This document shows positions 21,904 through 34,400 of a DNA stretch of 64,000 nt, in pieces; the stretch's first letter is position 1, and each line of letters opens with the position of its first letter. The position numbers and the translations under genes were made by a program. The notes below the pieces were generated by a model that searched no databases, was not told where the DNA came from, and worked only from the letters and a program-made list of their open reading frames with translations. Source of the DNA: Phlebotomus papatasi (taxonomy: Eukaryota > Arthropoda > Insecta > Diptera > Psychodidae); NCBI RefSeq assembly GCF_024763615.1, contig NC_077223.1:55056627-55120626 (forward strand), given 5' to 3'.

Positions 21904-24699
21904 TAAACATGGGGTAACACGAAACGCTGATATTTATGTTTACACAATTTAAACTTATGTCGTCCATTTTTCAGTGGACAAAAATCCTTATAGTATCTAT
22001 GAATTCATGTAGGGGGAATTGGGGCACCTTTGAAATGGGGTACCTTTAGTATCAGGCTTTTTGTCATATTTTTTAAATAGAAGAACTGGACTTTACCAAC
22101 AAACCAATTTACAAACCAATTGTGAAGCTAAATTGCATTATGAAAAGCCTCAATTTCTTGTGAAAGTAGGAGAAAAACCACTGATAAGCCCAGATAAGCT
22201 TATGGTAAACTGAGATTCTTTACAGAAAGAAAGAATCGAGTCGAGCAAACTGTTTTCAGTGGCACAAACGGAAAAAATTGGCTTAACGTTGACGCTATTA
22301 TTGAAATCGGTTAACAAACATAAGAGATAGAGTCCGGTCCATTTGGATATAGTAAGGGCCAGCAGAGTATAGTGGGTTGGTGTAGAGACGGATGGGACTC
22401 ATCGTTAGAAAGATGGATTACGGTGCGGTCGAAACATTTTAGATTTTAGCTCAGGTCAGGGAACATTGAGGGCGGAGTGCGACCAACCGTTGGAAAGGTC
22501 TCGACCTCAGCTACAACATATTAAAATTTAAAGAAAAAGTCTAGTTTTCAAAATATTTGAAATTGAAAATTTCGAAAATCAAATTTTCGAATAATCGAAC
22601 CTTCGATTAAATTTTATGAAATTGGGGTATCATAAGGGTTGTAGTACTCAACTCAAGTGGTTGTAGGGTCAGGGAGGTCGGAGGGACTTATTTTTTTAAT
22701 TGAAAGGTCGTAGGCCCAGCTGAAACATATTAAAATTTTAGATCGATCGCTTCCATAAGGGCTGAGTTATTGAGAAAACAAAATTTGCGGTGTTCCAAAA
22801 TGGCAGAAAGGCAGAGGTAGGTGGGTGTGTCTGACATCACCAACCTCTAGCCATCTATCGACATTTAACCTTTCCCGAAAACCGCTTGTTAATATATCTC
22901 TCCGTTCTCTCTCCTGTGGACCGTATCCTCCAGATGTGAGAGTTTGATTTTGTGGGAAAAGCCAACTCTCCGTGTAGAACTCGCCTATTTGATATCCACG
23001 AAATTTTCGATTGGAAATTTTCTCATAAAAAAACCGGGGAGAATTCTCAATTGGTATTCCCGGTGAGAGTTTGATTAATTTACATAGAAAATAAGCAAAT
23101 AAATTAAAATATCGCATTTTTTAAAGTTTTAAATGGTTTTTAAATGATTATTTCACTTAATAAATACAATTTCCGTATATTTATAATAAATTTCAATTAA
23201 ATTTTTTTTTAATAAACTGCGCAGAATTTTGAACTTTTTTCTTTTTATCTCTTATTATTTTTCTAAATTGTTTGATTTTGATACCAATCATCTTCCAAAT
23301 TATTTATTATTTTAGTATTATTTTGTTTCAGCTCTCGTAAATAAGAAAACGGTTGTAACCATTTAATCTTTGATTAATCTATTTATATTCTTAATAGATA
23401 CGAAATTGAATAGATTTTTAGCAGTTTACTTGGCCGTGAACTCTTTAAAACTCTTAATTTTTGTTTTAACTAAGACCAGAGAAAAAAGATCGCATAATTT
23501 ATAGGGAGTTTATCGGGAAAAGGTTCTTTTTTTAATAAGTTGAATTTGTTAGATCTCAAGAACCAACAAAATTAATATTTTAAGCAGCAAAATAATGCCA
23601 GTTATTATAAAATTAATAAATGAATAATAAATAATTGAACAAATATTTAAAAATCGTGTTGTTACGTGTTCTTCCTTAAATTAGAAAAAAATTATTGAGT
23701 GAGATTCTTGATATTCGCATCTATATTATCCTTTTTTATTCGACGTACAATCTAAGAAAAATTGTAACTTCTCAATTTAAAAACTATTTACAATGCTTGA
23801 AACGCTTTTCTTTAGGTTAGTATAGTTTTTATTTGAGAAAATTCCTTCAAATACTCCACGTAAAATAGAAAAGAAAACGGATGTCTAGAATTTTCGACGA
23901 AAACCATATCAATTTTGAATTATACTCTTGAGTGATTGTATGTATATCAGTATCTACTAAATTTAAAAATTGATCAACAGGAACGAAATTGATCAACAGG
24001 ATGCCCCGAATTTGTGAGGCGCTTACGCTTACCAAAACTAAAGGAGGATTCTTCGAGGAGAACTGAATTTGATGATTTTATTCATTTTTTTTTTAAATAA
24101 TAAAGTAAAAGAAATGAAATTGCAACAATAATAAAAAGTAATTTGAAAAATATAAAAAAAAATATTTGAAAAAGTAGAATTTGGGCTGGAAATTTTGATA
24201 TTCAAAGAAGAAACCCCTTCCAAAACAGATCACACCGGCAACCGACCACAATCCGTACCAAAAATATTCCCTCGGAATTATTTTCAGTTTTTCTGACTCT
24301 TAATAATATTTACTAATAGTATTTAGCTTATATAGATAGATAAGATCAGTTTTAAAATGTGAGGCTACTTTTGCTTTTTTGTCCAAAAAGTTAATTTTTG
24401 AGTGATCCTCAAATTATAAATTTTTTAGCCTAGGTATTTTCTCAAATCTTGTTTAAAACTGCTCTTAGGTTTATATATGAAACTATTTCAGTCAATAGAA
24501 CTGGATATTATACAGCGTTTTCCCTGTCCAAACCAGGTGTATTTAAATTTACGGAGGGTGTATTTAATGAGTTCGATTGAGAATGCAAAATTTGGGTCCG
24601 ATCTGACGAGATCGGATTTCATCTAGGATTACTGATGCTGAGATTGTAAAAAATCTCAGCTAAAAAATACAATAAATAAGAATTTTACCAATACACAAT
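21904..24699. other. Repeat fragments and AT-rich DNA, no gene supported
   Basis: A GGGGGAATTGGGGCACC end at about 22,016 looks like a truncated GGGG-type element. About 22,330-22,960 resembles the G family in reverse (GGCAGAAAGGCAGAGG, GGGCTGAGTTATTGAG), which explains the minus-strand frame there. From about 22,960 to 24,700 the sequence is very AT-rich and I recognise nothing. Confidence 0.4.
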
Positions 24700-24705
24700 T
24701 TTATT
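24700..24705 (-). terminator. Likely polyadenylation signal of Utp4
   Basis: AATAAA on the minus strand about 50 bases after the Utp4 stop codon. AATAAA is frequent by chance in this AT-rich DNA. Confidence 0.4.
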
Positions 24706-24755
24706 GTACAAAAAAAAATTGTAGTAATTTTACCTGAAATATCTAAATGGAATCC

Positions 24756-25420
24756 TCATCCAGTGCCATACTTTTTAATTTTCAGAGGAGGTGGAAGTTG
24801 TCCAAGGAGGGAATCTTCTGAAATTTCTACAACTACCATCTCTTCATTTCCCAACCAAGTTAGAAGGGCTAAATGCTGAAAAAATAAATAAAATCATTAA
24901 GTACTATATTTTTTAACAAAGAACAGAAAGAAATTCGACCTTTGTTTCTCTGATGATTTTCTTCGAGAATTTCTCCTTTTCATCCGACTTCTTTTAGTCT
25001 TCTTAACTTTCTTCCTCTCCTGAATATTTTCAGTATCCTCTTCAATTTCTTGAAGCTTCCTGATACTGAAAATAGTTTCTTCATCTTGCAAAAGAAAGAG
25101 ATTTGGATCACGTGGATCCAAAGCAAGATTCATTATAGATCTCTGAAGGCTTCCCTCCTGAATATGAACTGAGAACGTGAATTGCAATTCTTGAAGATCA
25201 TATTCAATTAGTTTCCCATCTAAATAAACCACCACAAGACGCTGCGATGCAGTATGAATTCTCATAGCTGTGGGTGGGTTTATGTATTTGGGCAGATTTA
25301 TGTGTCTTTTCCACCTGCCAGATCCTTCTTCAAATCGCCAAACCACCAAACTGTTGCAAAGACCAGCCAAAGCAAGAAATTTTCCACCAGAAGTCACCAA
25401 GTGAATCAAGTCCTTGATGT
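24756..25420 (-). CDS. UTP4: Utp4/cirhin 3' exons
   Basis: Acceptor CACCTTCAG|ACATCAAG at 25,420 joins in phase to the 36,021 donor. The frame holds the last propeller blades (GGKFLALAGLCNSLVVWRFE, then KYINPPTAMRIH) and a Lys/Arg/Glu-rich segment (ERKKVKKTKRSRMKRRNSRR), likely a nucleolar-targeting or linker region. The final exon, 24,875-24,756, encodes HLALLTWLGNEEM...KKYGTG and stop. The junction between them is unclear: the donor GTTAAA at 24,917 is phase-correct but leaves only 42 bases, while the 64-base alternative at 24,939 breaks the frame. Confidence 0.75.
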
Positions 25421-28400
25421 CTGAAGGTGAAAGGAGAGAGATAGGAGCCCAACAATTAATTATGTACGATACATCATTTCTATATAAGCTGCTTTTCAAA
25501 CATTTCCAATTCACAAAAAAAAAATACTTCCCCGCACCTTCCACCCATGTAAGACCCAGAGAATTTGTCTTTATCTCTGTTGACTTTTAAATTTTTTGCA
25601 TGAATGAAAATGAATATCAAAACAGCCAATTTCAAATTATACACCAAAAATGTGAATAATATCATTTTCTCTTAAAACTTTTTTTCCTTCTCTTCGACCA
25701 TCTCTGTTGCCTTTTCAACCCACCAAAAATTAATTTATGCATAGAGAATCAACTCGTGGAATTTCTTGGAATCCTTTGAGTTTTGGTGTCTTATTTCATT
25801 TTCATTTTATTTATAGAGACTAAATAAGCGTAATATTAAATAAATAATAAATTACTAAATTGTTAGGTGAGGATATCAGATGTTTTTAGTAAAAAAAACA
25901 AACAAAGGGTGGCAAAGCGTCCTAGGCTTCGCGAAGTACTCGAACTCGTGAGATGATGCTATACCTCAAAAGTACCTTCGTATCATTTACCGTTTACCGG
26001 TTCTCAATAGATTTAAACCGATTTGTAAATCACTCGAAAGATCCCTCAAAATAATTTTAAGAAGAATTGATTTTCGAATCGGCTCATAAATGGTTCATTA
26101 CCGGTTCACAACCGATTTGAACAGTTATATAGGGTGTCCCATAAATTACGCAAGATTTAAATTAAATAAAAAACACATTTTTTCTCAATTACGTTTTTTT
26201 TCTAAATTGGAAAACAAAGTAGGGGAGACTGGGGCAAAAAGTCACAAATCGAAAAATTCAAAATTAAATATCTTCCAAGGTAAAAAAGATAGCGGCTCAA
26301 ATTTTTTTCTATAGATAGCCTCCATAGACCTTCTTCAATGTCGTAAGTTTCTTAGAATTCGAACAAGGAGTTTAGAAAATAAAAAATATCGAAATTTTTA
26401 GCCCTATTTTTGAAATATTTTCCTTGTAGAAGATAACAATTATTACCTACTTATTTTCCAAAATTGATGGACTGGTGAATATTTTCCAAATAATTTGGAT
26501 TTTTGAATACAAATCCGCTATCTATTTTAGAATTTCACAAAAGTTCTTTTCTCCAGAAATCCTTTTAATAAAAATGGTCACTTGGGGTAAAAAGTAACAA
26601 AAGGTATAGAGCAAAAAGTAAGAAAAACCGAAACAATTTATGATGCTTGTTGTTTGCATTGGTCAAACGATTTGCAGTCTTTTGTGTGTGTGTTTTTTTT
26701 TTTCTAAAATAGCTTGAGATGCGCCTTTCTCGTTTTCTCACTATTCTCGCAGAGAAAACGGTGTTTTACAAAGGTGTAGATGAATATGTCCTCTAGGTAT
26801 TGTTTTTTTTCAAATTTACGGAAGCCCGTAATGAAGCGAATCAAAATATGATAATACTTAATGTCTGGTACTATTTGCCTCAGCATTTTTGAGAATAGTC
26901 ACAAAATTACATTTTAGAAATTTGCTCGATAAACGTATTTCCTTACAAAATAGAGGAAAATTACTTTCACAAAGTTGTAGAGCGGTAAATTTCCTATAAA
27001 ACTGCGCTAATTAGAAATTTTTGAAGCACTCGAGTAGCTTGTAAAAAAAATAAAATATACGTTTTGTGACTTTTTGCCCCAGTCTCCCCTACATAAGATA
27101 GGGTTTATGTATTAAATATCGCATCCAGTAATTAACCTTCATGGCTTTGCTGGCATATGAATCCTTTCGTCTAAGGTTTTCATGACCTTTTTGGGCATAT
27201 GTGGCTAAATTTCGCTAATTCAGGGTTAAAAGTCCTCTTATAATGCACACAGGTGGAAAAAAGTCTGTTGACTTAGGCTTGTGACTTCGAATAACCGAAT
27301 AAAAAAAATGTAATGGTCTAAAATTACATGATCTAATGGACCAATTCGGATCACCAATAGAGAAAATCACAATCATGATCACAATCACATCTTATGCAGG
27401 AATTGCATTATTTCTTAGGCTATATGGCATGTCACACTATCCTGCTAAATCCACATGTCTTTAGCATTAATGAATTCATAATTAAATAAATACTAATGAA
27501 CAAATCCTTCGATTTAAGCTTCATAAACTCGGTTATCATGTCGCGATATCGAGCGTCAGTAACAGTAACACTTGATCAGCTTTATTTTCGGATAATATAC
27601 TGATAGGATATTATTAATAATTTTAAGGGCTTGTTCTTGGATGGTAAGTGTATTCAGCCTCCAAAATTAATTCAATTCTGTGAATTTTTCAATTAGACTC
27701 TTCATAGTTGACGAAGTTAAGTCAATTTTCTGACTAATTCTCGAACCAAATTATTAAATTATTTTTTAAATATTTTTTAAGAACAAAAAAGCGTTGGTCT
27801 ATCATTTACTGATGTATTTTTAATAACCCTAATCTATAAACTGTCACGTAGTATTTTTATTATTTGTTGGGGATCTTAATTTCAGAAATGCTGCTCAATT
27901 TTAATCTTGGGTGATTTCTGGGACACCCTTTATAAATCACTCAAATCAAAACATTGCCCAAAATAACTTAGGACTAACATAATTGAATTTCGAATAAAAA
28001 TTAATTATCGGTTATTAACTGGTTCATTAACGATTCAAAACCGATTAGAACTGTTTCAGTTTTGTCGGAAATTCTAAAACCTTTATAACGAGCGCAAACA
28101 AGACCCCATTCACCTGATAAATGTGCTCCCAAGAGCCTTTTTTTTTAACCCTTGACCTTGAAAAACCGTTGTTAGGAATGATTCAACAGTATTTCACACA
28201 TGGTCAATTGTCTGCCTGGGTAATCTCTAAAACATATCCAAAAATGAAAAAATCGCACGACGCGTTTTGCAGCAATTCCAAAAAAATATGGTTTTGGAGG
28301 GAAAGAAGAGGAGTCGGGGGAAAATGAGGGGCATATTAACGATCCTTAGGTCGACTTATGGGGAGATCCTTCGAAGGTCTCAAGCCACTATCTCTAACCG

Positions 28401-31400
28401 TTTGGCCTCTACAGCTGGCGTCAGCCGGATGGACAGACGGACAAACAGAGTGACGACATTTCTCTAAAATCGTCTGAAACGTGAAGATTTGTTGAGAAAA
28501 TGGTCTACAGGGGGTGGAAGGTGGAAATTTTGGGGGGGTGAGGGTGAAAAATCGAGGGATAACTGCTCTCTCCGTGGAATTCGAGCAGTAAAATGATCAT
28601 TATGCCCAGCACACAATAAATTTTGTTTTGTGAACGTGTTTTTGACTTTTCAGTGAGAGTGAATGAAACATAGATCTAGTCATTTCGCTCACTCTTATTG
28701 ACAATCTTGAAAACATGTTTTTCAAATATAAGTTATTGTGCGCTGGGCATTACACTGTATCTGTGTTATTTTTAATGAAGAGGCCTGCCTTGCAAAAAAT
28801 GATTTTACTTAACACTAAACCTACCGACCGTTTTAGGTCGTTTATCGGTCAAATGACAAAACGCGGCAGGGCAAGATGCTCAACAAATTTGTCTTGGAAA
28901 AGAGCAAAAAATTAAAATTTAAACACTGAAAAATATATTACATGCATATTTTGAGAAATTCATAAAGTTTGATAGTGATATTGTACCGTTTAAATATGTG
29001 TTATTTTAAACCGGTCAATTTGACCGGGTCTTGGTAGGTTTAGTCAGTGTTAATGTATTTTGGAAGTCTAAAGTTTCGAGTTTTTGACATCACTAACCTG
29101 AACCTTCCTAATTTTATGATGTAATTTAGTGTTTTTTTCAATTTTGTATCGGTTATATACGAAATAAATTTAATGTTATTTCAAAGCTATTGTGTATTAG
29201 CGAAATCGATTAAAGTTTGGTAAAAATATTACGATGTTTTCACTTATCAATTTATCTTTAAAAGATCAAAAAATAATCTGTTAAAAAAGCAAACAAAGAA
29301 CAAGCTAAGTAATGAAGAAAGCACCCTCCCAAGAAAGGTTAATTGGATTTGTTTAGGGCCCACTCGACTTTATTCACTGAGAAATTATACGAAATAAACT
29401 CTAACTCTTAATAACTCTTCATTAAAATTTGAAATCATTAAATTGTTTTTATTGTATTTTGGCGTTCTGATTGAAGTTTTTTTTAATCAGTGTTTTACTC
29501 GATTATGAAATGAAAACAATTCAGATATAATATTCATATTCACTTCTAAGCAATTCTAAGAATTATATTAATTTAACAATTTGAATTTTCCTTTTGAGAA
29601 AAGAGATAATGAAGCATTTCTGCTTTTACAAATAATATTTCGATCTAAAAAGTTTTCCAAAACTGATTAGAAGTAATATATATTTTGGATTAATTTTACC
29701 GGCATAATTATCGCTTGACCACCTGCACCTATGCCAAAATAAAATCATAAACGCAATATTATTATAGTAGATTATTAGGGGAAAGTACTCTTCCTTAGAG
29801 CGTTCATGCCTTCGAATAATATGAATTTCTTTTACTTTTACTAAGAGATTTCCACATTTCTCTTAAATATTAGTTAGCTCATCACCAATTATTGATAAAA
29901 TTATGTGTAAGTCTATTTGAAAAAATAAAAGAAAATTCACATTGTACAAAGGTATGAACGTTCGAAGGGAGAGGAATTTCCCTCAATTTTTCAATATTTT
30001 ACTGCTTGAACTCAAAGAGAGAGCAGTTATATAATCGACTTTCTTCAACTTCTCACTGTTCTGGAGCTGACTTATCACATTATCTCGTACCCAACCTCTT
30101 TACTTCCCCCCCACCCCTTTCGTACGTTCCCTATCCCTCAAAAATAGGTCAAAAATGAGGTTTTTCCAATTTTGCAAAAAATTGGCCCAAGCTTTTTCAA
30201 TGATTTTTGGATATGTTTTAGAGCTGGTTCTGGCGAACATTTCGCCCAAACAAACCTATGGCCGGAAAATTCGCCATTTTGAATTATTGAAGGTCAAAGT
30301 TCAACCAATTTGGAAGGCTCATTTTTCAACCAAATTGGTTAAATTTAGATTTTTTGGAAAGGTACTGCAATGTCGAACCCGGCTGCATCGGTCTTCATCG
30401 GTAATCAACCGGTTAAGTACCGATTTTTGTATAATTTTATATCCCTAATAATTTATATTCCCTAAAAGTAAAGTTTTTTCGATTTTTATCAAAATTGCCC
30501 AAGCTTTTTCAATGATTTTTGGATATGTTTTAGAGTTGGTCCAGGCAAACATTTCGCCAAAACATACCTATGACCGGAAAATTCGCCATTTTGAATTATT
30601 GAAGGTCAAAGTTCAACCAATTTGGAAGGGTCATTTTTCAACCAATTTGGTTAAATTTGGATTTTTTGGAAAGGTATTGCAATTTCGAACCCGGCTGCAT
30701 CGGTCTTCATCAGTAATGAACCGGTTAAGTAACCGATTTTTGAATAAATTTACATCCTCAATAATTAATATTCCTTAAAAATAATGTTTTTTTTTCAATT
30801 TTTCTCAAAATTGGCCCAAGCTTTTTCAATGATTTTTGGACACATTTAGAGCTGGTCCAGGCGAATATTTCGCCCAAACATACCTATGACCGGAAAATTC
30901 GCCATTTTGAATTATTGAATGTCAAAGGTCAAATACTTTGGAAGGCTCATTTTTCTTTTTGGTTAAATTTGGATTTTTCAGAAAAGTATTGCAAATTAGA
31001 ACCCGGCTGCATCGGTCTTCATCGGTAATGAATCGGTTAAGTACCGATTTTTTGATTTTGAAATGCTTTTGTGATTTATGAAATCAATTTGATCTCTAGT
31101 AGATCAGTTATTCCAAAAGATTATGCAAAAAACTAATTCACGGTGAGCTCTATCTCGTGAGTTCGAGCATTCCGCAAAGCTGGGACGCTTTGCCATCTCT
31201 TTTTTTTATTGTAGACCACATTTTGGAGATTCTTTATAAAGTTCAATTGTCCTGATTTGATATTAAAGGGCGGTTTAGTTCAAATTCTAGGAATAGGGGG
31301 ATGTAGATGAGGTTCAAATTCAAACGATGCGAATTTTCTCTTTGTTTGCAAAGATCTGGTTTACCAGTCCTCATCTCGTCTCATGAGGTTAATATAGTTA

Positions 31401-34400
31401 TCTATCTTATATCTAAGAAATGACGAACTAGCTTTCAGTAACATACTTTCAGCATGTTGGATATTTTCTCAATCAAAAGCCATCAAAGTTTTAACAGCGA
31501 TCCGAATATGATTGACAATGACAGCAATAATTTTATCAGTGAAATGAAAAACATACGGTTTTTGTAAATCATCTACGGTTTTGTAAATTCGTAAAGAATT
31601 GGATTTTGTTTGTCACAAACAAATGGAACAAAGTTATTCTTATTATGGACAAGATGATGGAGCACAGTCGGGGGCAGAATGCGATTCGTATTGGGGATTT
31701 CAGGGTGAGCTATGTCTTCTTTGAAGATGATTTGGTTCTTTTTGGATCTTCCAAAGAAAAGCTTCGGCGCACAATTGACCGATTTGTAATTTTTGCGCCG
31801 AAACAGGTATGAAAGGTGAACGTAGATAAGTCGGAGGTAATGATAATACAGCCTGTACGTACAATGCACTCTACATTTTAGTGGAGTCCCATTGGAAAAG
31901 GCGAAGGAGTACAAGTATCTTGAAGTATTACTCACGAGTTATAGTAGGATAGAAGTAGAACTCTTGTCGCGAATCGGTAAAACTTCTGCAGTTATGAGAG
32001 AGCTTGGTGAAAACGTCGTGAGGGAGGCCGAACTTAGTCATTCGACTAAATAATAGGACTTCAAAGCTGTGTTCATTCCTATTCTCACCTGTGGTCATGA
32101 GAATTGAGTAATGATCGAAAGAGTAAAATCGCGAGTACAAGCTGCCCTGCCAAGATTAGGAACCTCCGGGCGGTTAAGGGAATCACTCATAGAGATCGAG
32201 TGAGGAACGTAGCCGTTCGTGACGAGCTAAGAATCGAGGAGTTATTCCTTCGAGTTGAGATATCACAACTTCAATGGTATGGTCGTATTCGTCGTATTCA
32301 ACGCATGAATGAAGAAAGATTCCCCACAAAAGCTGTACAAGCCATTGTGGGGAGGTGTCGACTTTTAGACAGATCTAGGACAAGGAGGCTGAATCAAATT
32401 CAGACTCTTGCCTTGGAGCGCCTTGAGATCGAACCCGAACATCTTCCTGAAGTGGCGAACGGTCGACAAACGGGGGCTAGTAAACTGCGGTTAAAACGAT
32501 TTCTTGAAGTAATTTTTGAGTTTTTCCGTTCTTGCGAAGCAATTTTTGGATCTCACGAGATCCGTGAAACAACTTTAAGGTTCCTTTAGTCCTTTGCAAG
32601 ACATTTTTTTTGAGTTCCTTGAGTTTCATGACATAATTTTTGAGTTTTTCGGATTTCGAGACAAAAAAAAATTGGGTTCATTTGACCTTTTGGATTTGTA
32701 ATTTTTAGGTTTATTGTGATTATTAGGTTTCTCGGGTTTCGTGAAGAATTTTTAACGTTAAATAACAAGGGCTTCATAATTAGTCACCACTTTACGTAAA
32801 ACGACACTTCGTTCAAATCGGAAACCTCTGAACTGAAGGATCCAATACACTATCCTTGGAGGCTCCCCAGAAACATTATTAATAATGAGTAAATTGTGAA
32901 CAAATAAATAATGTTTCTGATGTTGTATCGACTAAACGGACTAACCAGCCAATCATAAGTCAATGACCTTGAATTACTCCTTGTAAGAATTTTCTAAGGA
33001 CAATGGGTTAAACATCCACGGAGAACTCATTTCTAAAACAATTTTATTGAAATTGAATTGCTTTAGAAAGGTCTTAGTAACCCGGATGAGTATAACCGGT
33101 AAACCGCGTAAACCGATTCAAATCCATTATACGAATTAATTTTTTTACAGACTAAAATTAAATATTTTACCAATCAAACATTGACATTATTTTTTCTATC
33201 CATTTTCTCTTTCAATTCTAAATTACTTATTCTTATTATTTAAACTACTTAGCGAGACTAAATAGGGCAGATTGGGGCAAAAGTCACAAATTGAAAATTT
33301 CAAAATTCAATATCTTCCAAGATAAATAATACAGCGGCTTAATTTTTTTTCCACAGATAGCTTCCATAGACCTTCTTCTATGTTGTATGTTACTTAAAAT
33401 ACGAATAAGGAATTTAGAAAACAAAAAATATCAAAATTTTTAGTCCTATTTTTGAAATATTTTCATTGAAGAATATATCAATTATTAGCTATTATTCAAA
33501 ATTTATGCACTGAGATTAGTTCCTAAATGACTTGGATTCTTTGAATACGAAGCCGCTATCTATTTTAGAATTTTACAAATCTTTTTATTAAGGACGACCA
33601 CTTGGGGTAAAAAGTAACAAAAGGTATGGAGCAAAAAGTAAGAAAAACCGAAACAATTTATGATGTCTCACGGAAAAAAAACATCAATGCCACGTGTCGC
33701 CGCTTGTTGTTTGCATTGGTTCAACGATTTGTAGTCTTTTGTGTTTTTTTTTTCTAAAATAGCTTGAAAAGCGTTTTTATCGTTCAAATAGAAAAAACGG
33801 TGTTTTACAAAGGTGTAGAGGAATAAATTCCTTATGAAAATATGTTATCTAGGAATTTTTTTAATTTACGGAATCACGTAACAAAGCGAATCAAAATGTG
33901 ATAACATCACATACCTGATACTATTTGCCCCAGTATTTTTGATAATGGTCACAAAATTACGTTTTATAAAACGGCTCGATAAATGTATTTCCTTGCAAAA
34001 TAGAGGAAAATTACTTTTACAAAGTTGTAGAGCGATAAATTTCTTATAAAACTGCGCTAATTAGAAATTTCTGGAGCGTTCGAGTAGTTTATAAAAAAAA
34101 TATAAAATATTCGTTTTGTGACTTTTTGCCCCAGTCTCCCCTACTATTTAAAAAGCGCATTAAACTTATTTTAATAAATTTTGTTAAAATAAAAATTGTA
34201 TGGAAAAGCCTTCAGGCTTCGCACACTCCGGCTTCGAACACTTCGTATTTTTTTCTCATTATTCATTTATTAATGAATCTGATCTATGGTGAAAGAAACA
34301 CCTATTGACACTTTAAGAACTTGTGTCAGGACCTATTGACACCCACCCTACTCTGTACCATTTGGAGTACAACATTTGAACAATTATCCTTATCGCAAAA

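Larger units (their letters stand above)
25862..28190. repeat. Repeat family L, copy 3, split by element M
   Basis: The left part (GGTGGCAAAGCGTCCTAGGC, ACCGTTTACCGGTTCTCAA) and right part (AAATCAAAACATTGCCC at about 27,945, then ATTCACCTGATAAATGTGC) are contiguous in copy 1. A 1.8-kb insertion starting at 26,132 separates them. Lies in the long Utp4 intron. Confidence 0.6.

Noticed and set aside
22767..23117. Minus-strand 116-codon frame
   Set aside because: Its first half lies in sequence related to the G repeat (reversed); no domain or splice context.
30001..31198. CRISPR-like array
   Set aside because: The repeats are 320-base tandem units without spacers, in a eukaryotic intron.
30001..31198. 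Helitron identity for family Q because of its terminal hairpin
   Set aside because: No CTAG-type 3' end, no A/T insertion-site evidence and no Rep/helicase remnant.
32104..32589. Host gene with a 161-codon product
   Set aside because: The sequence is the C-terminal tail typical of LINE polyproteins, directly downstream of a decayed palm motif.
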